Assembly: GCA_017534815.1 (NCBI GenBank)
Contig: JAFXVS010000023.1
Coordinates: 1-40,674 of the forward strand
Direction of reading: 5' to 3'
Length of the DNA: 40,674 bases
Origin: Bacteroidaceae bacterium
Lineage (GTDB): Bacteria > Bacteroidota > Bacteroidia > Bacteroidales > Bacteroidaceae
Under the pieces are notes generated by a model. The model was given only the letters and a program-made list of their open reading frames with translations. It searched no databases and had not been told where the DNA came from. The position numbers and the translations under genes are program-made. Every line of letters begins with the position of its first letter. Within the stretch, counting starts at the first letter, position 1. Positions 1 to 6,533 of the stretch are shown in pieces.

Positions 1-60
1 ATAACCATGCCTTATTTTAGAATAACCCTGCCTTATTTCAGAATAACCCTGCCTTATTGC
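1..60. repeat. 21-bp tandem repeat, 3 copies (last one partial)
   Basis: Three head-to-tail units start at 1, 22 and 43. Each begins ATAACC and contains TGCCTTATT. Copies 1 and 2 differ at only two positions and copy 3 decays after its first 16 bases. The array may continue beyond the window edge. It lies just 3' of the nucleoside kinase gene. The 21-bp period keeps one plus frame open from the edge to a TAA at 79-81, so a coding origin cannot be fully excluded, but I see no recognisable protein. Confidence 0.8.
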
Positions 61-77
61 CCGACAGGAGGCTTGGC

Positions 78-1184
78 TTAATACTCGAAGGCGCTGCCAC
101 CCATGAATTCACGGAGAAGAGAGTAGGGGGGCAGGAGGTCCAGCGGGATGTCGTGGAAACGGTTCAGCACCCATGCCAGACGTTCCGCTTCTTCGTAGTT
201 GGGATCGTCCTGGGGTACAGCCTTCAGCAGCGGCAGAGCTTTCGGCTTGAGCACAGCCAGCTCGTACTGGAAGGCGGTGCAGAAGTTCACGTCGGCATTC
301 TGCTGGAAAGGCACAATCCACTTCTCTTCGCCTCGACGCACAGACGGCCAACGGGCAAGGGTCTCTGAGGCTGTCGTGTTGCGGAACTGCGCATCGCGCA
401 CCATACGCCGAATGAGGCGGTTGTCTGTCGTGCCATAGTAGGAGCCGTCGTCGTTCTTCGCCACTGTGAGTCCAGAGATGTAGATGCGGAAGAGAGATTC
501 CTCTGGGATGTTACCCGTCAAGATAGGATTGAGCGCATGAATACCCTCCATGATGAGGATGGTATTGGGCTCCAAACGCATCCGTTTTCCTCCTGGAACG
601 CTCTTGCCTGTCGGAAAGTCGTAACGTGGCAGTTCCACCTCCTCGCCCGCAAGCAGTTGCTGGAGATGCTGCTGGAAGAGGGCGATGTTGATGGCCTCGA
701 TATGTTCGTAGTCGTAGTCTCCCGTCTCGTCACGTGGGGTCTTGTCGCGATCCACGTAGTAGTCGTCGAAGGAGAGGCATTGGGCGACCAACCCTTTCTG
801 ATTGATGGCCTCGCTGAGTTTCTTGCTGAAGGTGGTCTTGCCGCTGGATGAAGGGCCTGCAATCAGTATGGCCTTCACCTGAGGACGGGCAGCAATCGCA
901 TTTCCAATCAACTCAAAACCGCGCCATTGGAGCGCCTCCGCCATCTTCACCATCCGGTCTGCCTTGCCTTCATCGATGACGCGATTCATCATACCAATGG
1001 AGTAGGGGACGGTCTTGAGTCGCTTGGTGAACAGATATTTGCCTTTCACGCGGGCAACCAAGAATTCAATCACTTCGTCAATCGGCTTGTCGCCCAATTC
1101 TTTCTTGAGTTGTTCGGCAATCTTCATGAAAGCGCCATTGACTTCAAACTTTTCTGTACTTCGATCGTTTCTGACGGTAAACAT
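78..1184 (-). CDS. Nucleoside (uridine-type) kinase, P-loop, short form
   Basis: P-loop kinase of the uridine kinase/phosphoribulokinase superfamily, expected to phosphorylate a nucleoside with ATP or GTP in the cytoplasm. The Walker A motif GPSSSGKTT is at residues 110-118, followed by FDDYYVDRDKTP and DYDYEH, which resemble uridine kinase substrate-binding segments. ILIMEGIHALNP and the ending REFMGGSAFEY match the common Bacteroidetes nucleoside kinases. Those are usually about 550 residues with an N-terminal TGS-type region; this protein has 368 residues with only about 100 before the P-loop. A -7 box and heptamer repeats lie immediately upstream, and there is no open frame that could supply the missing part. 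The start could also be Met20. The exact substrate is not visible. Confidence 0.85.
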   Translation of the reverse strand: MFTVRNDRSTEKFEVNGAFMKIAEQLKKELGDKPIDEVIEFLVARVKGKYLFTKRLKTVPYSIGMMNRVIDEGKADRMVKMAEALQWRGFELIGNAIAARPQVKAILIAGPSSSGKTTFSKKLSEAINQKGLVAQCLSFDDYYVDRDKTPRDETGDYDYEHIEAINIALFQQHLQQLLAGEEVELPRYDFPTGKSVPGGKRMRLEPNTILIMEGIHALNPILTGNIPEESLFRIYISGLTVAKNDDGSYYGTTDNRLIRRMVRDAQFRNTTASETLARWPSVRRGEEKWIVPFQQNADVNFCTAFQYELAVLKPKALPLLKAVPQDDPNYEEAERLAWVLNRFHDIPLDLLPPYSLLREFMGGSAFEY

Positions 1185-1189
1185 ATTGG

Positions 1190-1238
1190 TTTAGAGTATA
1201 AAGTTTAGAGTTTAGGGTTTAGAGTTGGTGGGTTGGGG
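1190..1238. repeat. Heptamer repeat in the 5' leader of the nucleoside kinase
   Basis: Seven consecutive 7-bp units, of which TTTAGAG occurs three times (1190, 1204, 1218). The others are degenerate (TATAAAG, TTTAGGG, TTGGTGG, GTTGGGG). The array lies between the minus-strand -7 box and the kinase start codon, so it is probably transcribed. The same 7-bp theme recurs elsewhere in the window. Confidence 0.8.
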
Positions 1239-1248
1239 TTTTGTGTGG

Positions 1249-1256
1249 CAAAGGTA
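1249..1256 (-). promoter_or_regulatory. -7 box TACCTTTG for the nucleoside kinase
   Basis: Minus-strand TACCTTTG fits the Bacteroidetes sigma-ABfr -7 consensus TAnnTTTG, about 65 bp before the kinase ATG. It is divergent from the tRNA promoter. Confidence 0.6.
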
Positions 1257-1298
1257 GTGATTTTAACTGAAAAACTTTTCACTTTTCACTTTTTTTCG

Positions 1299-1306
1299 TA
1301 CCTTTG
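1299..1306 (+). promoter_or_regulatory. -7 box TACCTTTG for tRNA-Arg
   Basis: TACCTTTG ends 20 bp before the first base of the mature tRNA, which would put the transcript start a few bases upstream of it. There is no clear TTG -33 element. Confidence 0.65.
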
Positions 1307-1326
1307 CACTCACTTTAGAGGATGAT

Positions 1327-1398
1327 GGCCCCATAGTTCAATGGATAGAACAAATCTCTCCTAAAGATTAGATCCGGGTTCGATTCCCGGTGGAGCTA
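1327..1398 (+). tRNA. tRNA-Arg (anticodon CCU)
   Basis: Folds as a cloverleaf. The D arm begins GTTC and ends GAAC. The anticodon stem is ATCT/AGAT around the loop CTCCTAA, giving anticodon CCU (codon AGG). The T arm is CCGGG-TTCGATT-CCCGG. CCA is not encoded. The acceptor stem GGCCCCA/TGGAGCT has a C4-A69 mismatch and a G1-U72 wobble, which is unusual for a functional tRNA. A T-rich stretch follows at about 1424-1437. Confidence 0.85.
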
Positions 1399-1409
1399 CT
1401 TCGACAAGG

Positions 1410-2726
1410 TCAGTCTGGAAATCCATCTTTTTCTTTTTCGGCTTCGCGTAGGAAGTCGGGTGTACGTCGGATGTATTCGTAGCCGAATTGGCAACGGAGG
1501 CAGTCGCGTCGTTGGCAGTAGTTGCGATGCAGCTGGATGAGCGCTTGGGAGTCGGCCGCGTTCTCACAAGGGATGCCCGCCAAAGCCCAGTCGCGGATGA
1601 TGGCGTTGTTCTCTGCCTTGAGCTGTTCCCACAAGGAGAAGGCACGGTCGCAGAGGGAGGTGTCGGACTTGTACTTGCCATAGGCGAAGAGGATGGGTGC
1701 GACGCTGTTGATGATGATGAGTTCTATGGTGGAAGGCGACAGGCTCTTCTCCATCGGTTGGGTGGACTGAGAGGCAAAGGTGTAGTGGGTTTGCCAGTAG
1801 TCGCTCACATGGGTCTGCAGCAATGCTGAAATCTCTGGGAGTGTCTCTGCGCTGAGCAATCGGGAGAGGTTGAGCCGCTGCTCGTAGTAGAGCATAGCGA
1901 GCTGGGCAATGCGGATGTGGGGAAAGTTCTGTGGACGAAGCCGCAGGAACTTCCAAGCGGCGTTGTTCATAGGGGTGAGTGAGAACTTCTGGCGCAGATA
2001 GTGGTATTCCCTTTGCAGCCGCAGGTAGTAGTCGTCTTCGTAGTGTACATCCAAGAGTCCTGCCTGACCGAAGAAGATGGCTTCTATCTGAAAGAGGTCA
2101 TCACGATGTTTGCCGACAGCCATCATGGGAATGGACTGTGCCCATTGCTCGAAGGCATCGCCGTTGATGCCAAAGCCGAAGTTGCGGGCAAGGGTGACGA
2201 AGAGGGTGTCTTCCCAATTCTTTTCGAGGCTATCACGACGCTGCATGATTTGGCGGGTACGTTCCTCGAAACGCTCTAAGGTGAGGGAAGTCATCCAGTT
2301 GTGGATGAGGAAGGTGGAGAGGCCGCTGACTACATGGCGGCAGGGAGGTCGGCTGTCGTTGTGGCAGAGTTCTGCGTAGTTGTCACGGACGTAGGAGGGA
2401 ACAGAGAGTTGCAGCTGGGGAATCTCCTGTCCGTTGGGGTAGAAGAGCTGCTGATCCACTTCGCAGGCCACGTGGAGGATGATGTTCTCGTAAGCGGCAT
2501 CAGTATCGTGGTGATGACGGAACCAGTCGCTGGTCTTCAGGTGGAGTTCCACATTGCCCACCCACTCGACGCCGTCCAGCTTGATTTTCGCCCCCGTGAA
2601 GTCTGGACCTGCATCCGTATTGTGGATGCCAGGATTGAGCACCTCTAAAAGGCGCCCGTCTGTTGTCCGCAGTTCGCAGAGTGGAAAAATCTTGTGTTTC
2701 CACGTGTAGTGAAGCAGTTGTTCCAT
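1410..2726 (-). CDS. DUF2851 family protein
   Basis: Recognised as the Bacteroidetes-specific DUF2851 family by the N-terminal segment MEQLLHYTWKHK, then LRTTDGRLLEVLNPG, NTDAGPDFTGAKI, and WVGNVELHLKTSDW followed by HHHDTDAAYENIILHV. The conserved acidic and histidine residues (DAGPDF, NVELH, H-rich) resemble a metal-dependent nuclease-like site, but no function is established for the family and I assign none. At 438 residues it is about the usual length. No signal peptide or membrane segment is visible, so it is probably cytoplasmic. The C-terminal region contains a CxxxxCLRCQFGY cluster. It has its own promoter and is divergent from dapB. Confidence 0.85.
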   Translation of the reverse strand: MEQLLHYTWKHKIFPLCELRTTDGRLLEVLNPGIHNTDAGPDFTGAKIKLDGVEWVGNVELHLKTSDWFRHHHDTDAAYENIILHVACEVDQQLFYPNGQEIPQLQLSVPSYVRDNYAELCHNDSRPPCRHVVSGLSTFLIHNWMTSLTLERFEERTRQIMQRRDSLEKNWEDTLFVTLARNFGFGINGDAFEQWAQSIPMMAVGKHRDDLFQIEAIFFGQAGLLDVHYEDDYYLRLQREYHYLRQKFSLTPMNNAAWKFLRLRPQNFPHIRIAQLAMLYYEQRLNLSRLLSAETLPEISALLQTHVSDYWQTHYTFASQSTQPMEKSLSPSTIELIIINSVAPILFAYGKYKSDTSLCDRAFSLWEQLKAENNAIIRDWALAGIPCENAADSQALIQLHRNYCQRRDCLRCQFGYEYIRRTPDFLREAEKEKDGFPD

Positions 2727-2749
2727 CGCTTATCTATTCATTTGAGGGT

Positions 2750-2757
2750 CAAAGTTA
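2750..2757 (-). promoter_or_regulatory. -7 box TAACTTTG for the DUF2851 gene
   Basis: Minus-strand TAACTTTG matches TAnnTTTG and lies 23 bp before the ATG at 2726, giving a short leader. Confidence 0.65.
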
Positions 2758-2800
2758 CACAAAATTCCCTGTTCACTCGTCACTTCTCACTTAAAATCCT

Positions 2801-2808
2801 TATCTTTG
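2801..2808 (+). promoter_or_regulatory. -7 box TATCTTTG for dapB-lepB
   Basis: TATCTTTG fits TAnnTTTG and lies 43 bp upstream of the dapB ATG. It supports the start at 2851, because the upstream in-frame start would fall inside the promoter. Confidence 0.65.
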
Positions 2809-2850
2809 CAGTGTTTTTTACGAATTGACATCAAAACAAAGGTAGAAAAG

Positions 2851-3606
2851 ATGAAAATAGCATTGATAGGATATGGCAAGATGGGCAAGATGATTGAGCA
2901 GATAGCCCTGAGCAGAGGTCACGAAATCGTGAGCATCATCGATATCGACAATCAGGAGGACTTCGAGAGCGAGGCATTTGCCAGCGCCGATGTCGCCATT
3001 GAGTTCACCACCCCTATGACGGCCTATGGCAACTATCTGAAGGCCTGGAAGGCAGGTGTGAAGGTGGTGAGCGGCAGCACAGGATGGTTGAAGGAGCATG
3101 GTGACGATGTGAGAAAGGCATGCACAGAGGGCGGCAAGACTCTGTTCTGGGCGAGCAACTATTCGATTGGCGTGGCCATCTTCAGCGCCATCAACAAGTA
3201 TCTGGCGACCATCATGAACCAGTTCCCTCAGTATGACGTGAAGGAGGAGGAGACGCACCATATCCACAAGCTTGACCATCCATCGGGTACCGGCATTACG
3301 TTGGCGGAACAGATTGTGGAACGTCTCGATCGCAAGAAGGATTGGACGATGGGCTATCTGCAGCAGCCTGACGGCACAGTGGAAGGAAGCGACGAGGTGG
3401 CTGCCGACCTGCTGCCCATCAGTTCCATCAGACGTGGTGAGGTGCCTGGCATCCACTCGATCACATGGAATAGCGAAGCTGACCAAATCACGATCACTCA
3501 CGATGCGCATTCACGTCAGGGCTTTGCCTTGGGTGCTGTGATTGCCGCTGAGTTTACGGCACAGCATGAAGGATTGCTGAGTACGGATGACTTGTTTACT
3601 TTCTAA
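2851..3606 (+). CDS. dapB: 4-hydroxy-tetrahydrodipicolinate reductase
   Basis: Catalyses NAD(P)H-dependent reduction in the diaminopimelate/lysine pathway, feeding peptidoglycan synthesis. The N-terminal Rossmann motif is GYGKMGKM (residues 7-14). The signature region EEETHHIHKLDHPSGTG ends at residue 148 and holds the catalytic His pair, the Lys and the Ser-Gly-Thr substrate loop. The C-terminal segment SRQGFALGAV is typical. The 251-residue length is normal for the family. The start at 2851 is chosen because MKIALIGYGKMG is the family N-terminus and the frame upstream contains the promoter. lepB follows after 38 bp with no visible promoter, so the two are probably cotranscribed. Confidence 0.95.
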   Translation: MKIALIGYGKMGKMIEQIALSRGHEIVSIIDIDNQEDFESEAFASADVAIEFTTPMTAYGNYLKAWKAGVKVVSGSTGWLKEHGDDVRKACTEGGKTLFWASNYSIGVAIFSAINKYLATIMNQFPQYDVKEEETHHIHKLDHPSGTGITLAEQIVERLDRKKDWTMGYLQQPDGTVEGSDEVAADLLPISSIRRGEVPGIHSITWNSEADQITITHDAHSRQGFALGAVIAAEFTAQHEGLLSTDDLFTF

Positions 3607-3613
3607 TATCAAA

Positions 3614-3637
3614 TTCAATTCTTCAATCTTTCAATTT
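3614..3637. repeat. Octamer repeat upstream of lepB
   Basis: Three 8-bp units, TTCAATTC, TTCAATCT and TTCAATTT, sit just before TTAG and the lepB ATG. The unit differs from the 7-bp arrays but is similar in placement and size. Confidence 0.6.
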
Positions 3638-3644
3638 TAGTTAG

Positions 3645-5165
3645 ATGGGATTCGACTATAAAAGTTTCAAGAAGACGCGTTCGGGAGAGAACGCCAAGCC
3701 TGCATGGGCAGGTTGGAAATGGGTGAAGTTTGGCGTGGCAACAGCCTGCTATTTGGCTTTCCTCTATTGGGTAGAGTCTTGGTGGGGTTTGATTGTGGTG
3801 CCCTTCATCTATGATGTCTATATCAGCAAGAAAATCAAGTGGACGTGGTGGAAAGAGTTGGAGAGCGACATTGCCCGTACCATTATGAGTTGGGTGGACG
3901 CCATTGTGTTCGCCTTGGTGGCTGTGTATTTCGTCAATAACTTCTTCTTCCAGAACTATCAGATTCCTTCTTCATCGTTGGAGAAGACGCTGATGACAGG
4001 CGACTTCCTCTTGGTGAGCAAGATGAGTTATGGCCCACGCATTCCGCAGACGCCACTCACGATGCCGCTGACGCAGCACACCATCCCCATGCTGAACTGC
4101 AAGTCGTACATCGAATGGCCACAGTGGGAATACCGCCGTGTGAAGGGATTTGGAAAGGTGGAATATGGCGACATTGTGGTGTTCAACTATCCTGCTGGCG
4201 ATACAGTGGCTGTCAACTATAACGGAGACTACTATAGCCTCTGCTACACGGAAGGATGTATGGCTGCCGCCGCGCAGGGATATGCGGTACCTATCATGGA
4301 ACAGTTGTCTACAGCGGAACAGCAGGAGGTATTTAACCAGCTCTACGGACTTGGCAAACAAATCGTAGCCAACAAGACCAACGTGTATGGTAGTGTGATT
4401 ACCCGTCCTGCTGACCGTCGTGAGAACTACGTGAAGCGTTGTGTTGGTTTGCCCGGTCAGACGCTCCAGATTAAGGATAAAATCATCTATGTGGATGGCA
4501 AGAAGCAAGAGACGCCTACGTTTGCTCAGTTCAATTATAAGGTCTATACACGCAACAGCCAGGTGCTGACCGATGAGATGTGCGAAGACCTGAACATCAG
4601 CGACGAAGACCGCGACAAGATTCTTGACCACAACCGAGGAATTCCACTTACCCATATGGCGGTGGAGGCGCTGCGTGCCAACAAGGAGTTTTGCGACAGC
4701 GTGGTGGAGGTCATCGACAACAACTGGTTGGATGAGACCAATGCCATTGACCACTCTTACAGCCTTGTTTATCCGCTCAATCATCAATATGGATGGACAC
4801 GTGATAACTACGGTCCGATCTGGATTCCTGCGAAGGGAAAGAGCGTGAAGCTGACATTGGATAATCTGGCCATTTATGAGCGTCCCATCCGTGTGTATGA
4901 GAACAATCAGTTAGAGGTGAAGGACGGCAAGATTTACATCAACGGTAAGGCTACAGACTCCTATACCTTCAAGATGGATTACTACTGGATGATGGGTGAC
5001 AATCGCCACAACTCAGCCGACAGCCGCTATTGGGGCTTCGTGCCTGAAGACCACGTGGTGGGCAAACCGCTCTTCATTTGGCTCTCCCTCGTTACCGATA
5101 GATATGGGAAGTCACGTGGTGTGCGTTGGAGCCGCTTGTTCACTTGGGTGGATAACATCAAGTGA
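3645..5165 (+). CDS. lepB: Signal peptidase I
   Basis: S26 membrane protease that removes signal peptides from exported proteins. Two hydrophobic segments are visible (about residues 27-60 and 85-103). The catalytic Ser is in IPSSSLEKTL (Ser111) and the Lys in NYVKRCVGLPG (Lys264). The C-terminal box E is MMGDNRHNSADSRYWGFVP. The long stretch between the Ser and Lys boxes and a second insertion of about 130 residues after the Lys box make the protein 506 residues, larger than the E. coli enzyme. Such enlarged forms are usual in Bacteroidetes. It sits between dapB and the wbqC-like gene on the same strand. Confidence 0.93.
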   Translation: MGFDYKSFKKTRSGENAKPAWAGWKWVKFGVATACYLAFLYWVESWWGLIVVPFIYDVYISKKIKWTWWKELESDIARTIMSWVDAIVFALVAVYFVNNFFFQNYQIPSSSLEKTLMTGDFLLVSKMSYGPRIPQTPLTMPLTQHTIPMLNCKSYIEWPQWEYRRVKGFGKVEYGDIVVFNYPAGDTVAVNYNGDYYSLCYTEGCMAAAAQGYAVPIMEQLSTAEQQEVFNQLYGLGKQIVANKTNVYGSVITRPADRRENYVKRCVGLPGQTLQIKDKIIYVDGKKQETPTFAQFNYKVYTRNSQVLTDEMCEDLNISDEDRDKILDHNRGIPLTHMAVEALRANKEFCDSVVEVIDNNWLDETNAIDHSYSLVYPLNHQYGWTRDNYGPIWIPAKGKSVKLTLDNLAIYERPIRVYENNQLEVKDGKIYINGKATDSYTFKMDYYWMMGDNRHNSADSRYWGFVPEDHVVGKPLFIWLSLVTDRYGKSRGVRWSRLFTWVDNIK

Positions 5166-5194
5166 AAAACTAAAAGTGCAAAGTATCAATCTCA

Positions 5195-5800
5195 ATGGTT
5201 CTTCCTTCTGCTTATCTCCCCCCTATCAATTGGTTCGCCTGCCTGATGACGGGCGAACCAATTTGCTTGGAGCAGTATGAGAACTATCATAAGCAGACCA
5301 TCCGCAACCGTTGTACCATTGATTCACCCAATGGCCCGTTGCAACTATCCATTCCTGTGGATAAGAGTAACTTTGTTGGTGGAAAATGTCTGATGAAGGA
5401 TGTGCGCATCAGCACGCACAATGACTGGCAGCATCAGCATTGGTACGCCCTTGAGACCAGTTATTTCAACTCCCCCTTCTTTGAGTATTTGCAGGACGAT
5501 TTCCGCCCTCTTTACGAGAAACAGTGGACTTTTCTGATGGACTTCAACGAAGCCCTCATCCAAAAATGTTGCGAGATGCTTGACATTCAGCCAAACATCT
5601 CGCGTACAAAATCTTATGTCGGAATCTCGGAGAACCTTAACGCTAACCCTACCAATTCAACTCTCAACTATTATCAAGTCTTTCAGCAGAAACACGGTTT
5701 TTTGCCCAATCTCTCCATCATTGACCTCATATTCAATATGGGTAATGAGAGTCTGCTGGTGCTTAGAGAATCACGTTCTGGATACGTGGCAGAAGGGTGA
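5195..5800 (+). CDS. WbqC-like family protein
   Basis: The N-terminus VLPSAYLPPINWFACLMTGEPICLEQYENYHKQ is characteristic of the WbqC family, followed by NRCTIDSPNGPLQLSIPV. Some members occur in O-antigen clusters and a role in surface polysaccharide assembly has been suggested, but the reaction is not established here. At 201 residues it is of normal length, soluble, with no signal peptide. It starts 29 bp after lepB, so it is probably the last gene of dapB-lepB-wbqC. Its final 38 bp overlap the 3' end of the convergent CpsB-like gene, so the last dozen residues are read from DNA that codes on both strands. Confidence 0.85.
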   Translation: MVLPSAYLPPINWFACLMTGEPICLEQYENYHKQTIRNRCTIDSPNGPLQLSIPVDKSNFVGGKCLMKDVRISTHNDWQHQHWYALETSYFNSPFFEYLQDDFRPLYEKQWTFLMDFNEALIQKCCEMLDIQPNISRTKSYVGISENLNANPTNSTLNYYQVFQQKHGFLPNLSIIDLIFNMGNESLLVLRESRSGYVAEG

Positions 5801-6485
5801 CAGTCTCCTTCTTCAACGCCTTTGTGTTGATGGCAGACAAGAAGGCCGCCAAGCGATGGAGATCTGAACCGAAGAAGCTGTAATAGCCTTTGGCGAGCAA
5901 TGACTGTGCCTTATCCTGTGCGGACTTTCCATAACCGCCAGCCAGAGACATCAGGTTCATCTGCATCTTCACTTTCATTCCGCTCAGATAGTCATAATCC
6001 TTATCCGTCATGTAGATGTAGCGTTCTGGATGAGCCAAGATGGGTTGATAACCCTTTTCTATGATGCGCTTCAATGTCCCATACAGATCCATTGGCGCTT
6101 GGTAATATGATGTTTCCACTAAGAGGTGATTCCCCTTTGAGCCGATGGGCAACAGGTCGCCAGACTCAATCCTTTCGCTGAACAGGTTGTCGAGCATGTT
6201 CTCCGCAGCCAGATGCAGAATGATGGAACCCTCGTAGGCTTCCTGCAGTTCCTGGAATCGTGCACGGAGTTCATCGGGCGTGTTGGGCATATCTTCCATG
6301 ATGTGGGGAGTGAGCCACACTTCGCGAATGCCCAGCTTCTCGTATGAGTCGAGAACAGCGAGGGACTCTTCCATTGTCTGGATGCCATCATCAACACCAG
6401 GAAGGATATGACTATGCCAATCCGTAGCGCCGTTGAGAATGCCCGTATTGATCAGCTTCTGTTTTGTGTTGAACAGTGAAAACAT
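5763..6485 (-). CDS. CpsB/CapC-like PHP-family tyrosine phosphatase
   Basis: Metal-dependent protein tyrosine phosphatase of the PHP fold, expected to dephosphorylate the Tyr tail of the neighbouring BY-kinase and so help control exopolysaccharide chain assembly. Metal-binding motifs are visible in order: DWHSH (residues 22-26) with ILPGVDDG, then TPHIM, AAEN, LAHPERY and GSDLHR. At 240 residues it is of normal size, with no signal peptide, so it is cytoplasmic. It lies 48 bp downstream of the kinase on the same strand, in the order export lipoprotein, kinase, phosphatase. Its 3' end overlaps the convergent WbqC-like gene by 38 bp. Confidence 0.9.
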   Translation of the reverse strand: MFSLFNTKQKLINTGILNGATDWHSHILPGVDDGIQTMEESLAVLDSYEKLGIREVWLTPHIMEDMPNTPDELRARFQELQEAYEGSIILHLAAENMLDNLFSERIESGDLLPIGSKGNHLLVETSYYQAPMDLYGTLKRIIEKGYQPILAHPERYIYMTDKDYDYLSGMKVKMQMNLMSLAGGYGKSAQDKAQSLLAKGYYSFFGSDLHRLAAFLSAINTKALKKETVTLLPRIQNVIL

Positions 6486-6533
6486 ATATTACACATTATT
6501 AATAATAATAGAAACGAGTTAGCCCTCTTCTAT

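Noticed and set aside
1361-1681. 106-residue minus-strand frame ending in a VAPPGIEPGS-like peptide
   Set aside because: Its end is the tRNA T arm read in reverse and the rest is antisense-phase DUF2851; a common artefact.
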